This document shows, in pieces, positions 43,293-51,401 of a stretch of 64,000 nucleotides of DNA. Under the pieces are notes generated by a model that saw only the letters and a list, made by a program, of their open reading frames with translations, had not been told where the DNA came from and did not search any database. Source of the stretch: Pseudomonadota bacterium (GTDB lineage Bacteria; Pseudomonadota; Alphaproteobacteria; Rhizobiales; Methylopilaceae); the NCBI GenBank assembly GCA_023388965.1, contig JAEWFF010000018.1, forward strand, positions 62,001 to 126,000, in the 5' to 3' direction. A program made the translations under genes and the position numbers. Numbering within the stretch: the first letter of the stretch is position 1; every line of letters begins with the position of its first letter.

Positions 43293-43417
43293 GTTAGGTT
43301 CTCGTTAACTGTGTAAAAATCTATTCATTCAGGTTACGCGCCGTTAAGGTTTTCAAAAGCCCCACGGCCTAGCGTTTGCGGCAGTTCAGTACAGCCTCGT
43401 TAGGCCGGAGTTTTGTT

Positions 43418-44023
43418 ATGCGTACTCTGATGAGCGCGGCGGCATCCGCCGCCATTCTGCTCGCCGCCGGCGCCGCCAATGCCGCCGATTTCCCCGCCAC
43501 CTATTCCGATCCCTATGCGCCGCAGGTCCAGGAGACCTGGAGCGGCTTCTATCTCGGCGGTTTCGTCGGTTATGGCTGGGGCGATGCCGGTCCGTTCGAG
43601 CCGGATGGATTCCTCGGCGGCATTACAGCCGGCATCAATTATCAGGTCGACTCGATCCTGCTCGGCGTGGAGGCGGACATTGCTCTGTCGGGCATCAGCG
43701 ACGATGGGCTCAATGACTTCGATCATAACGTCGTCGGCACGGTGCGCGGCCGCATCGGCTATGCGTTCGACCGGTTCGTCGCCTACGGCACCGGCGGTTT
43801 CGCCTGGACCCATGCTGAAGCCGATATCGTCGGCACTGGCAGCAGCAGCAATCTGCAGGGCGGCTGGACGATCGGCGGCGGTCTCGAAGCCGCGATCACC
43901 GGCAACATCTCCGCCAAGGCCGAATATCTGTATATGGACTTCAGCGAAGAGGCCTATGCGGGCCTTGGCGTTGTCGAGCCCGAACTGCACACCTTCAAGG
44001 TCGGTGTGAACTACAAGTTCTGA
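43418..44023 (+). CDS. Outer-membrane barrel protein (Omp25/RopB type), third of three
   Basis: This 201-residue protein has a signal peptide (MRTLMSAAASAAILLAAGAA, cleavage after NAA). Barrel motifs are TWSGFYLGGFVGYGWGDAGP, ITAGINYQVDSILLGVEADI and ITGNISAKAEYLYMDFSEEA. It ends NYKF. The start at 43418 has GGAG 8 nt upstream. CGTTAAGGTT, the reverse complement of a motif before the OMP gene at 35692, lies 67 bp upstream. Confidence 0.9.
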   Translation: MRTLMSAAASAAILLAAGAANAADFPATYSDPYAPQVQETWSGFYLGGFVGYGWGDAGPFEPDGFLGGITAGINYQVDSILLGVEADIALSGISDDGLNDFDHNVVGTVRGRIGYAFDRFVAYGTGGFAWTHAEADIVGTGSSSNLQGGWTIGGGLEAAITGNISAKAEYLYMDFSEEAYAGLGVVEPELHTFKVGVNYKF

Positions 44024-44025
44024 TC

Positions 44026-44631
44026 TCAGGCTGCCGGCTTCGTTTTCGCGAAAGCCGGCACCTTTTCCTCGAACGCATCGACCCAGGCCGACAGTTTCGG
44101 ATGAAGCGGGCGCCAGCCCGGGGCGCGCAGATCGAGATAGCCGAGCGCGCAGGCGAGCGAAATCGCGCCGATATCGGGCCGGTCCGTCTGGCCCGGAAGT
44201 TCGCCGGCTTCCAGCGCGGCAAGGCCGCGATCCACTTTCCCGGATTGATAATCGAGCCAGGCCGGCTCGTGCTTTTCCGGCGGCCGGAAGCGGCCTTCAT
44301 AAACGCGCAGCACAGCCGCATCGACAACGCCGTCCGCGAGCGCCTGCAGCCTCAGCACGCCGAAGCGTGCGGGCGGCGGAGGAATGAGACCGCCGCCGCC
44401 GATATGATCGAGATATTCGGCGATCACCCGGCTGTCGAACAGCACCTGTCCGTCCTCGAGGATGAGGGCGGGGATCTTGCCGAGCGGGTTTTCCGCGCGA
44501 ATGGAATCGGCCGGGTCGCGCGGATCGGCGTTCACGACCGACAGGCGCTCCGCAAGACCGAGCAGTTCGGCGGCAATCTTGACCTTGCGACCGAAGGGCG
44601 AAGCGGCGGAGGTGCGCAATATCATCGTCAT
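44026..44631 (-). CDS. Glutathione S-transferase family protein
   Basis: This 201-residue protein has a thioredoxin-fold N-domain (MILRTSAASPFGRKVKIAAE, PLGKIPALILEDGQVLFDSR with the GSH-binding cis-Pro and Ser) and a helical C-domain (RPDIGAISLACALGYLDLRA). The substrate is unknown. It converges with the third OMP gene, 2 bp apart, and lies downstream of the cold-shock gene on the same strand. Confidence 0.92.
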   Translation of the reverse strand: MTMILRTSAASPFGRKVKIAAELLGLAERLSVVNADPRDPADSIRAENPLGKIPALILEDGQVLFDSRVIAEYLDHIGGGGLIPPPPARFGVLRLQALADGVVDAAVLRVYEGRFRPPEKHEPAWLDYQSGKVDRGLAALEAGELPGQTDRPDIGAISLACALGYLDLRAPGWRPLHPKLSAWVDAFEEKVPAFAKTKPAA

Positions 44632-44646
44632 CCTCCGCCCCTCACA

Positions 44647-44862
44647 TCACTCTGAAGGAACCAGGTTCACGGCCTTCGGGCCTTTGCCCTTTTTATCCGG
44701 TTCCACATCGAAGGACACGCGCTGCCCCTCGTTAAGGCCGTCGAGCCCGGAACTCTGCAGGGCGCTGATATGGACGAATACGTCCGGCCCGCCGGAATCC
44801 GGTTTTATGAAGCCGTAGCCTTTGTCGAAATTGAAGAACTTCACCGTACCAGCTTGCGCCAC
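44647..44862 (-). CDS. Cold-shock-domain protein
   Basis: This 71-residue OB-fold protein has the RNP1 and RNP2 motifs KGYGFIKPDSGGPDVFVHIS. The N-terminus is AQAGTVKFFNFD and QRVSFDVEPDKKGKGPKAVN closes the fold. CspA-type proteins act as RNA chaperones. The 193-bp leader before it (44863-45055) shows a short hairpin (GCCCG/CGGGC near 44897-44913) and no further gene. Confidence 0.95.
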   Translation of the reverse strand: MAQAGTVKFFNFDKGYGFIKPDSGGPDVFVHISALQSSGLDGLNEGQRVSFDVEPDKKGKGPKAVNLVPSE

Positions 44863-45055
44863 GGCTTACCCCCGATTTTAGCGTTTCCTTTTCTCGTGCC
44901 CGTCTGGCGCGGGCATCGAGGGCGCCATTGGTAACGGGAATTCGTCAGGTGTGGCAAGGCGAAAGCGTGGTCGGTTGTTGCGAGGGGCAAAACATCCCCA
45001 TTAAAGGAACGCCAGAGCGTTAGGGCGGCGTCCCGGCCCGGGATTCGGCAGGATT

Positions 45056-45922
45056 TTAGCGAACGGCGCTGCCGTGCCTTTCCGCCGCAAGGGTGAGAAC
45101 GCGTCCGCGCGCCTCGGCATCGCCGAGATGGGCCGCCAATCCAGGCATCAGAACCGCAAGATCGCGCTCCAGCGTCCATGGCGGATTGACGATCACGAGG
45201 CCGCAGCCGTTCAGCCGCGACGTGTCCGAGGGCCGCCGGATCAGGAGTTCGGCGGCGATCATGGAGGGGATGCCGGATTTGCCCAGCGCGCGGGTGAAGG
45301 CGTCCGTCTCGCGGATGTCCTTGATCGGATACCAGAGTGCATAAGTGCCGGTCGGCCATTTGGCGTGCGCGCGTTTCAGGCTTTCGCTCATGCGGTGCAG
45401 TTCGTTCGGCTGCTCGAACGGCGGATCGACGAGAACGATGCCGCGCCGCTCTTTCGGGGGCACATAGGCGTTCAGCCCCGTATAGCCGTCGATCTCCACG
45501 ACCGCGATGCGCTCGTCGCGGCGATAGAGCCGCTTGAGGTCGCGGGCATCGTCGGGATGCAATTCGCACAGGGTCATCCGATCCTGCGGGCGCATCAGTG
45601 AGCGCACAATTTCGGGCGAGCCGGGATAGAAGTGCAGCGCGCCGTCGAGATTGACGTTCTCCACCGCGCTGCGCCACGGCGACAGCACTTCCGCCAGATC
45701 CGGTGGGAGTTCGGCCGCCCACAAACGCCCCACGCCCTCGCGCCATTCGCCCGTGCGGGAAGCCTCGTCGGCATCGAGATCGTAAAGACCGGTGCCGGCA
45801 TGCGTGTCGAGATAGCGGAAGGCGGTTTCCTTCAGCGTCAGATGCCGCGCGATCAGCGCCAGAACCGCGTGTTTCAGCACATCGGCGAAGTTCCCCGCAT
45901 GGTAACTGTGTCGATAATTCAT
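45056..45922 (-). CDS. rlmJ: 23S rRNA (adenine(2030)-N6)-methyltransferase
   Basis: This 288-residue enzyme methylates A2030 of 23S rRNA. It has the family N-terminus MNYRHSYHAGNFADVLKHAV, a SAM-site region FYPGSPEIVRSLMRPQDRMT, the catalytic-type VDPPFEQPNELHRMSESLKR and a second NPPW near LVIVNPPWTLERDLAVLMP. It diverges from the small ORF at 46016, with a CtrA-type site between the two. Confidence 0.94.
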   Translation of the reverse strand: MNYRHSYHAGNFADVLKHAVLALIARHLTLKETAFRYLDTHAGTGLYDLDADEASRTGEWREGVGRLWAAELPPDLAEVLSPWRSAVENVNLDGALHFYPGSPEIVRSLMRPQDRMTLCELHPDDARDLKRLYRRDERIAVVEIDGYTGLNAYVPPKERRGIVLVDPPFEQPNELHRMSESLKRAHAKWPTGTYALWYPIKDIRETDAFTRALGKSGIPSMIAAELLIRRPSDTSRLNGCGLVIVNPPWTLERDLAVLMPGLAAHLGDAEARGRVLTLAAERHGSAVR

Positions 45923-45963
45923 GCTTGCCGTTCTGCTGGAGGAGTTCTAGATAAATATTGCGG

Positions 45964-45979
45964 TTAACGAACGCTTAAC
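45964..45979. promoter_or_regulatory. CtrA-type box TTAA-N7-TTAAC
   Basis: TTAACGAACGCTTAAC matches the full alphaproteobacterial CtrA consensus. It is 42 bp upstream of rlmJ and 37 bp before the small ORF at 46016. Binding is inferred only. Confidence 0.55.
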
Positions 45980-46015
45980 CTTTTGGGGTGGGCGGAGCGA
46001 ACTGGTCAATTTCAG

Positions 46016-46216
46016 ATGTATCGAGTTCTTGCCATCGTGTTGATGGCATATGCGATCTGCTTCCCACGAATGGGCACGCAGGCATCCACCGACAATACGG
46101 CTTACACGTCCGGCCCCACGCGCGCCGAGCGCCTTGTCGCGGATATTTCCGCCTGGCTCGAACGCCCGATCGACCGCATCATCGCGGTCATCGGCATCCG
46201 GAAGAACCACGGCTAA
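46016..46216 (+). CDS. Small hydrophobic-leader ORF
   Basis: This 66-residue ORF starts MYRVLAIVLMAYAICFPRMG, which reads like a signal peptide or membrane anchor. A short charged tail follows (RAERLVADISAWLERPIDRI). Its stop overlaps the end of the RNase T2 gene on the other strand by 4 bp. No family recognised. It may be real because of the CtrA-type box 37 bp upstream, but it has no clear ribosome site. Confidence 0.4.
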   Translation: MYRVLAIVLMAYAICFPRMGTQASTDNTAYTSGPTRAERLVADISAWLERPIDRIIAVIGIRKNHG

Positions 46217-46851
46217 CGGCTCGGCGGCATCGCCACCGAGCGCGCGCGGCAGGTCGAGCGCTCGAGTTCCGGGCATGACCGGAAATCGAAATCGCGGGTC
46301 ATGCACACCCGCACCTCACGCAGATGCTTGCCGTCGCAGGTGACGGACACGCCCTTCGCCGCAAGGCCGGAATTGACGCGCAGGAACGCGCTTTCCACCG
46401 CGCCGGGCGACACCATGCGCCATGTATTGATATTGACGAATTCGGGCGGGATGGCGATGCGCCCGCGCGCTTCGCGCAGCTCGTTGAAATACCGCACCGG
46501 CTCTCTTGTCGCGCAGACGCCGTGCTTGCGCCATTGATGGATCACGAGGCGCGGGCTCGGCATCAGATCGAGCATGGAATCGATCGTGCGGCGGGGAATA
46601 TGCGGCGCGGAACGGTCGCAATATTCCGGATAGCCGCGCTCGTATTGCGGCCACAGCCCGTGAACGACGAATTCGTAGGGACGCGATCCGGCGCATTGCA
46701 GACGGTCCGCGCGCTCGCCTTCCGCCGCGCAATAGCTCGGCGACCAGGACAGAGCGAGCACATAGAAATCGAAATCGCCGGTCCGGCCTTCGGCGCGCGC
46801 GGAGGCGGTGAGGGCGCACAATATGCCGGCCGCCAGAAGGAAACGTTTCAA
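46213..46851 (-). CDS. Secreted ribonuclease T2 family protein
   Basis: The protein has 212 residues if translation starts at TTG 46851, giving the signal peptide MKRFLLAAGILCALTASARA. The TTG overlaps the preceding gene's stop (TTGA). Both catalytic blocks are visible: CAS-I EFVVHGLWPQYERG (His64) and CAS-II LVIHQWRKHGVC (His105, Lys109, His110). The Glu usual after the first CAS-II His is Gln106. Eight or more cysteines suggest disulfides. It is periplasmic or secreted, degrades RNA to nucleotides, and is co-expressed with the upstream small secreted protein. Confidence 0.92.
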   Translation of the reverse strand: MKRFLLAAGILCALTASARAEGRTGDFDFYVLALSWSPSYCAAEGERADRLQCAGSRPYEFVVHGLWPQYERGYPEYCDRSAPHIPRRTIDSMLDLMPSPRLVIHQWRKHGVCATREPVRYFNELREARGRIAIPPEFVNINTWRMVSPGAVESAFLRVNSGLAAKGVSVTCDGKHLREVRVCMTRDFDFRSCPELERSTCRARSVAMPPSR

Positions 46852-47291
46852 GGGCCGGCCATCTTGCAGCCGGGCGCAAAGGCGAAGCTGCGGTCGAGGC
46901 CCGACACGCACCATTCGATGTCATGCGCCACGCCCAGCGTGCCGGTCTTGTAGATCACCGCATAATGCACATCGCGCACCGTCCCGTCGGATACGAGCGC
47001 CCTCGTGCGGCAGAAGCGGCGCGGGATGAATTCGAGACCCCACGACCGGTAGCCGACCTCGACCGGCTCCTCGAACGATTCGAGCCGCAGATCGGAATGC
47101 CAGTAGCTGCGTTCGGTGCCGTGGAACCGGGAGGCTATGTAGCGGAACAGGCCGGGATCGTCGCAGAAGGGCAGGCGCACATCGTCCGCAACCACCGCGC
47201 CCCGGGCTTCGAGGCTGTAGGGCGCATCGGCCGCATTGGCGAAGGAGCCAAGGGCGAGACTTGCGAGAAGGACAAGCGCGCTGCGTTTCAT
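46848..47291 (-). CDS. Small secreted four-cysteine protein upstream of RNase T2
   Basis: This 147-residue protein has a signal peptide (MKRSALVLLASLALGSFANA). The mature part has four cysteines (PFCDD, RRFCRT, EWCVSG, PGCKM), probably two disulfides, and a conserved-looking core YRSWGLEFIPRRFCRTRALV. No family recognised. Its stop shares bases with the RNase T2 TTG start, so the two are translationally coupled. An inhibitor, chaperone or substrate-binding partner of the RNase is possible but untested. Confidence 0.75.
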   Translation of the reverse strand: MKRSALVLLASLALGSFANAADAPYSLEARGAVVADDVRLPFCDDPGLFRYIASRFHGTERSYWHSDLRLESFEEPVEVGYRSWGLEFIPRRFCRTRALVSDGTVRDVHYAVIYKTGTLGVAHDIEWCVSGLDRSFAFAPGCKMAGP

Positions 47292-47419
47292 GATTCTCAC
47301 GCCGGATGGAATTAGATTGGCAGACTGGGGCGACGGGGCGGGGCGGTCAAGCACTGGACACGGCCCGCCCGAGCGTTATGCCCTCAGGCTGGCGCCCGCG
47401 CCACAATCGAGGAGAAGCC

Positions 47420-48658
47420 ATGCAGGCCTTCAAGACCGGACGCGATGCAGCCCTGTCGCTCAGGCCGGACCATCCCGTCTACGGTTTCCGCCCGCAGGTT
47501 CTCATCCGCGACGCGCGGGAATTCCTTGCCGCCTTTCCGGGCACGACCGCCTATGCGGTCAAGACCAATGACGAGCCGCTGATCCTCAGGACGCTTGCGA
47601 GCGCGGGCGTGCGTGCCTTCGACGTGGCGAGCCCGGCGGAATTCGCGGCCGCCCGCGCGGCGGACCCGGATGCCGCGCTTTATTACATGCACCCGGTCAA
47701 GGCCCAGTCCGATATCCGCCTCGCGCTGGAGACCTACGGCATCCGCTCGCTCGCGCTCGACCATGAGGACGAGGTGGCGAAGATATTGCGGATCGTGCGT
47801 GCGCTCGATCTCGATCCGGCTGACATCACCCTGTTCGTACGCCTCGCGACCAAGGGCCATGCGGCCTATGAGCTGTCCAAGAAGTTCGGCGCGGCGCCCA
47901 AGCACGCCGTCGAGCTTGTCGAGCGCATCGCGCGCATCGGTTTCCGTGCGGCGCTGACCTTTCATGTCGGCAGCCAGGTCGAGGATCTCGATACCTATGA
48001 GCGGGCGCTGGCGACCGCCGCCTGGGTGCGGGGCCGTGCCGATGCCGACATCGCCGCGCTCGATATCGGCGGCGGATTTCCCGCGCGCTACGGTCACGAT
48101 CGCAAACGCAGGAAACCGCCGCTCGTGCCGCCGGTCGGCAAGCTCATCGACGAAATCCGCGACGAGATCGAGGAATGGGGGCTCGAGGATCTGCCGCTGA
48201 TCGCCGAGCCGGGCCGCGTGATCGTCGCGCGTTCGCTGTCGGTCATCGTGCGCGTTCTGCTCAAGAAGGGGCAGCGTATTTACACCAACGACGGCATCTG
48301 GTCGTCCCTGTCGGATGCGTGGACCGGCAAGATCACCTTGCCGGCGCGCCTCATCCCCGATCCGGCGCGGCGGGCCAAGCGCGCCAAGTCCGAGAAGCTG
48401 ACGCCGTTCCGCGTCATGGGCGCGACCTGCGACAGCGTGGACATTCTCTCGCGTCCGTTCTGGCTGCCGGAGAATGTCGATACGGGCGACTGGATCGAGA
48501 TCGGCCATATCGGCGCCTATTCCCTGTCGCTGCGCACGCGCTTCAACGGTTTCTACCCCGACACCTTCGTCGAGATCGAAACGCCGTTCGAGGAAGACGA
48601 AAGCGGCAGTGCGGCCTATGCGACGGTGGAATCGCGCGGCGGCATGGCGGCGGAGTAG
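47420..48658 (+). CDS. Ornithine/lysine-type PLP decarboxylase (fold III)
   Basis: This 412-residue alanine-racemase-fold enzyme has the PLP lysine in AYAVKTNDEPLILR, the PLP-phosphate site LDIGGGFPARYG, the loop LIAEPGRVIVARSLSVIVRV and the catalytic ATCDSVDILSRP (CDSxD of ornithine decarboxylases). Polyamine synthesis (putrescine) is the likely role, though diaminopimelate- or lysine-type specificity cannot be excluded. GGAG precedes the ATG by about 8 nt. It diverges from the RNase T2 pair. Confidence 0.92.
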   Translation: MQAFKTGRDAALSLRPDHPVYGFRPQVLIRDAREFLAAFPGTTAYAVKTNDEPLILRTLASAGVRAFDVASPAEFAAARAADPDAALYYMHPVKAQSDIRLALETYGIRSLALDHEDEVAKILRIVRALDLDPADITLFVRLATKGHAAYELSKKFGAAPKHAVELVERIARIGFRAALTFHVGSQVEDLDTYERALATAAWVRGRADADIAALDIGGGFPARYGHDRKRRKPPLVPPVGKLIDEIRDEIEEWGLEDLPLIAEPGRVIVARSLSVIVRVLLKKGQRIYTNDGIWSSLSDAWTGKITLPARLIPDPARRAKRAKSEKLTPFRVMGATCDSVDILSRPFWLPENVDTGDWIEIGHIGAYSLSLRTRFNGFYPDTFVEIETPFEEDESGSAAYATVESRGGMAAE

Positions 48659-48665
48659 GGACGGA

Positions 48666-49847
48666 TCAGGACGCCGGAGCCGTGTTGCTGTCGTCCATGC
48701 GCGGCCGCACGCGAATGGCCTGGCCATGCCAGACCACCTGGGCGCCGGTCCAGGCGGCAAGCCAGATCGCCGGCATCAGCACATCGCGCGCGAGCATGGC
48801 AAGGATCATCCGCATGCCGGCCTGCCAGCCTTTCGCCGCTGCAAGCGCGGTTTCGGCGGCATAGGTCATGCAGATCAGCAGAAGGGCGGCGGCGGCCGCG
48901 ACCGGCGGCGCGGTGCCGATGCTTGCAAGACCGGCGTACAGCCCGGCGGCCGGGATCAAGACGCTGATCAGAAGCTCGGGCGCGAAAAAGACCGGAAAGG
49001 TCACGCGGCGCAGCCGCGCCCAGCGCAATTGCCGCGACCAGATCGTCCGCAGATCGCGCATGCCGAGCGGCTGGTTGAACGGCGCGCCGGTCAGATGCAC
49101 GTTCAGTCCCGCCGCGCGGATGAGCTTGGTCGCGGCCGCGTCCTCGGCGATCTCGGCGGCCAGCGCCTCGATGCCGCCTGCGCCGTCCAGTATGGATTTG
49201 CGCCACAGCATGCTTTTGCCCTGCGCGAAACCGAGCCCCATGGCTTCGGCGGCATATTGCCAGCGCGCCTGAAGCGTATTGAGGAAGGCGCATTCGACAA
49301 ACGCCGCGAAACTTCCGGGATGGCTGCCGAGCGGCGGCGAGCAGACGAGCCCGCTGTCCGCACGCCAGCAGGCAAGCATCTGCTGGAGATAATCGGGCGG
49401 CATGAGCACATTGCTGTCCGCGAGCACGACCCATTCATGACGCGCCGCGCGCCAGCCGAGCACGCAATTGTTCAGTTTCGGATTGTCGCTGATCTTGCAG
49501 TCGCCCGTGATGATCCGGGCGGGTACGGACGGATGGGCGTTCATCGCGCGTTCGATATGCGCGATGATCGGGTCGCGCTGATCGGCGACGCAGAAGATCA
49601 GCTCGTAGCTCGGATAATCCAGCCGGAAGGCGGCGGCAAGCGTGACATCGCTGAAGGCGTCGATGCCCCGGCAGGGGATGACGATGCTGACGGGCTCCGC
49701 ATCCGGCGCGGCTGCAAGGGGTGCCGGACGGCGGATGCGCAGGCCCGCAATAGCGATGCTGGCGAGATTGACGGCGCCCGCAAGACCGGAGGCCACGAGC
49801 AGAACAAGACCGGAATCCACCATGCGCGTGTCATGCCCCACATCCAT
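48666..49847 (-). CDS. Ceramide glucosyltransferase-like GT2
   Basis: This 393-residue membrane glycosyltransferase of family GT21/GT2 has SIVIPCRGIDAFSDVTLAAA, DNPKLNNCVLGWRAARHEWV, the D-x-x metal region VVLADSNVLMPPDYLQQMLA, AEDAAATKLIRAAG (D3) and SRQLRWARLRRVTF, the (R/Q)xxRW acceptor motif. Membrane helices follow. It may glycosylate a lipid. It is like HpnI but without hopanoid neighbours. The start could be 49847 or the ATG at 49823. Confidence 0.85.
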   Translation of the reverse strand: MDVGHDTRMVDSGLVLLVASGLAGAVNLASIAIAGLRIRRPAPLAAAPDAEPVSIVIPCRGIDAFSDVTLAAAFRLDYPSYELIFCVADQRDPIIAHIERAMNAHPSVPARIITGDCKISDNPKLNNCVLGWRAARHEWVVLADSNVLMPPDYLQQMLACWRADSGLVCSPPLGSHPGSFAAFVECAFLNTLQARWQYAAEAMGLGFAQGKSMLWRKSILDGAGGIEALAAEIAEDAAATKLIRAAGLNVHLTGAPFNQPLGMRDLRTIWSRQLRWARLRRVTFPVFFAPELLISVLIPAAGLYAGLASIGTAPPVAAAAALLLICMTYAAETALAAAKGWQAGMRMILAMLARDVLMPAIWLAAWTGAQVVWHGQAIRVRPRMDDSNTAPAS

Positions 49848-49881
49848 GATGGATTGATGACACAGGCCGGGCGGAGAGTAG

Positions 49882-50235
49882 TTACGGCAGGCGGATCACA
49901 TAGGCCTTGCGTGTCGTTTCCACGACCTCCCACGTGCCGGTAAAGCCGGGGCGCAGAACAGCCTGGTCGCCGGCCTTCAGCGTGCGCGGTGCGCCGCCAT
50001 CCTCGGTGAGGATGGAGGTGCCGCTCTCGATGCGGAAGAATTCCCACTCGTCATAGACCACGCGCCATTTGCCGGGCGTCGCTTCCCAGATTCCGGCGAA
50101 AAGCCTGCCATCGGGCGATTCCTCGAAATTCCAGGTCCGGGTGCGCGGATCGCCGGAGACGATCCGGTCCCTGGCCGGCGCGCCCTCATCGGGCGTGACG
50201 GAGGAGAGGTCGAAACTCACAAAAGTCGCCGCCAT
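49882..50235 (-). CDS. Cupin-domain protein (DUF861-type)
   Basis: This 117-residue single cupin contains [40 protein letters not shown] and [20 protein letters not shown]. The family is close to (S)-ureidoglycine aminohydrolase-like cupins; no metal triad is complete by eye. AGGAG lies 8 nt upstream of the ATG at 50235. Substrate unknown. Confidence 0.88.
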   Translation of the reverse strand: MAATFVSFDLSSVTPDEGAPARDRIVSGDPRTRTWNFEESPDGRLFAGIWEATPGKWRVVYDEWEFFRIESGTSILTEDGGAPRTLKAGDQAVLRPGFTGTWEVVETTRKAYVIRLP

Positions 50236-50364
50236 GGGGATTTTCTCCTGAAATGTCAGATCGCCGCAGGCCGGAATCGGCCAAGAACGGCCCCGAAGCC
50301 GTCCCATTTCCGCCCCAAGCGGCAAGCATCCACGCACAACGCAAATGGGCTGAGAGAGATATTG

Positions 50365-50715
50365 ATGAATTCTGCAAAATTTGCTGCCGCGGCGCTGGGA
50401 CTTCTGGTTCTGGCGTCCACGGCCGAGGCTCGCGATTTCTCGGGTTCGGCCTCCTGGTATCAGCATGGCGCGCGCACCGCATCGGGCGAGCGCTTCAAGC
50501 CGGACGGCTTGACCGCCGCCCACCGCTCGCTGCCCTTCGGCACGCGCCTTAAGGTTACCAACCTCCGCAACGGCCGTTCGGTTCATGTCCGCGTCAATGA
50601 CCGCGGCCCCTTCACCAAAGGGCGCGTGCTCGACGTGTCGCGCGGGGCCGCGCGCCATCTCGGCATGATCGGCTCGGGCACCGCGAAGGTGAAGGTCGAA
50701 CTCGCCTCCAACTGA
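50365..50715 (+). CDS. RlpA-like double-psi beta-barrel protein
   Basis: This 116-residue protein has a signal peptide ([20 protein letters not shown]). A single RlpA-type double-psi barrel follows: [60 protein letters not shown], which carries the catalytic-type Asp region. Full RlpA also has a SPOR domain, which is absent here. Septal peptidoglycan binding or cleavage is likely. I start at ATG 50365, not the TTG one codon before. Confidence 0.92.
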   Translation: MNSAKFAAAALGLLVLASTAEARDFSGSASWYQHGARTASGERFKPDGLTAAHRSLPFGTRLKVTNLRNGRSVHVRVNDRGPFTKGRVLDVSRGAARHLGMIGSGTAKVKVELASN

Positions 50716-50837
50716 ATGCCGCTGCGCCGTGCCGGCCCATCCGGTGCGCGCGGCCGGGGCGGGAGGCCAGTATTGCGTATCGCATGTCTTCCGCCCCGAG
50801 CCTTTTCAGATCCCCGGTAACACCGGCGATACCGCCG

Positions 50838-50856
50838 CCGGAACAACACGTTCCGG
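50838..50856. promoter_or_regulatory. CCGGAAC dyad upstream of the DoxX gene
   Basis: CCGGAAC-N5-GTTCCGG is a perfect 7-bp inverted repeat, 90 bp before the DoxX ATG. A repressor operator is possible; the regulator is unknown. Confidence 0.4.
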
Positions 50857-50945
50857 TTATTTCCAGAGGAATCGAACGGTGCGGTGCTTGGCGAAGCATG
50901 CAACTTTCAACCATGCTCCTGCGGCTCACTTTGGGAGGGCATTCG

Positions 50946-51341
50946 ATGCTGACCATTTTCGACCGTTTCGCCAGCTGGCAGAGCGAGGCGCGGGGCGTCC
51001 TGCGGATCATGACCGGGCTGCTCATCATGCAGCACGGCACGCAGAAGCTGTTCAATTTCCCCGACGCGACAAAGGGGAGCGCGGACCTCGCTTCCTTGAT
51101 GGGCCTTGCCGGCATCATCGAGTTCTTTGGCGCCGTTCTTTTCGTTATCGGCCTGTGGACGCGGCCGGTGGCGTTTCTCCTCGCCGGATTCTGCGCGGTG
51201 GCGTACTGGATGGCCCATGCTGGCCGCAGTCTCTATCCCATAATGAATGGCGGCGAGCTGGCGGCCCTGTACTGCTTCGTCTTCCTCTATTTCGTGGCGG
51301 CTGGTGCCGGCGCCTGGAGCGTGGACGGCAGGCGCGATTGA
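50946..51341 (+). CDS. DoxX family membrane protein
   Basis: This 131-residue protein has four membrane helices and the family start RGVLRIMTGLLIMQHGTQKL, then IIEFFGAVLFVIGLWTRPVA and AVAYWMAHAGRSLYPIMNGG. DoxX-like proteins have redox or quinone-linked roles that vary. I chose the ATG at 50946; the open frame upstream to 50784 is unsupported. Confidence 0.9.
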   Translation: MLTIFDRFASWQSEARGVLRIMTGLLIMQHGTQKLFNFPDATKGSADLASLMGLAGIIEFFGAVLFVIGLWTRPVAFLLAGFCAVAYWMAHAGRSLYPIMNGGELAALYCFVFLYFVAAGAGAWSVDGRRD

Positions 51342-51401
51342 TCGAGGTGCATTTTGCGGGCCGGCGGCACCAGTCGCCGGCTCGTGCGTTTCTGGTAAGA
51401 C

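Noticed and set aside
44863..45055. tRNA or small RNA gene before the cold-shock gene
   Set aside because: Some short complementarity exists but no cloverleaf or T-loop sequence. The same search over other gaps gave no tRNA.
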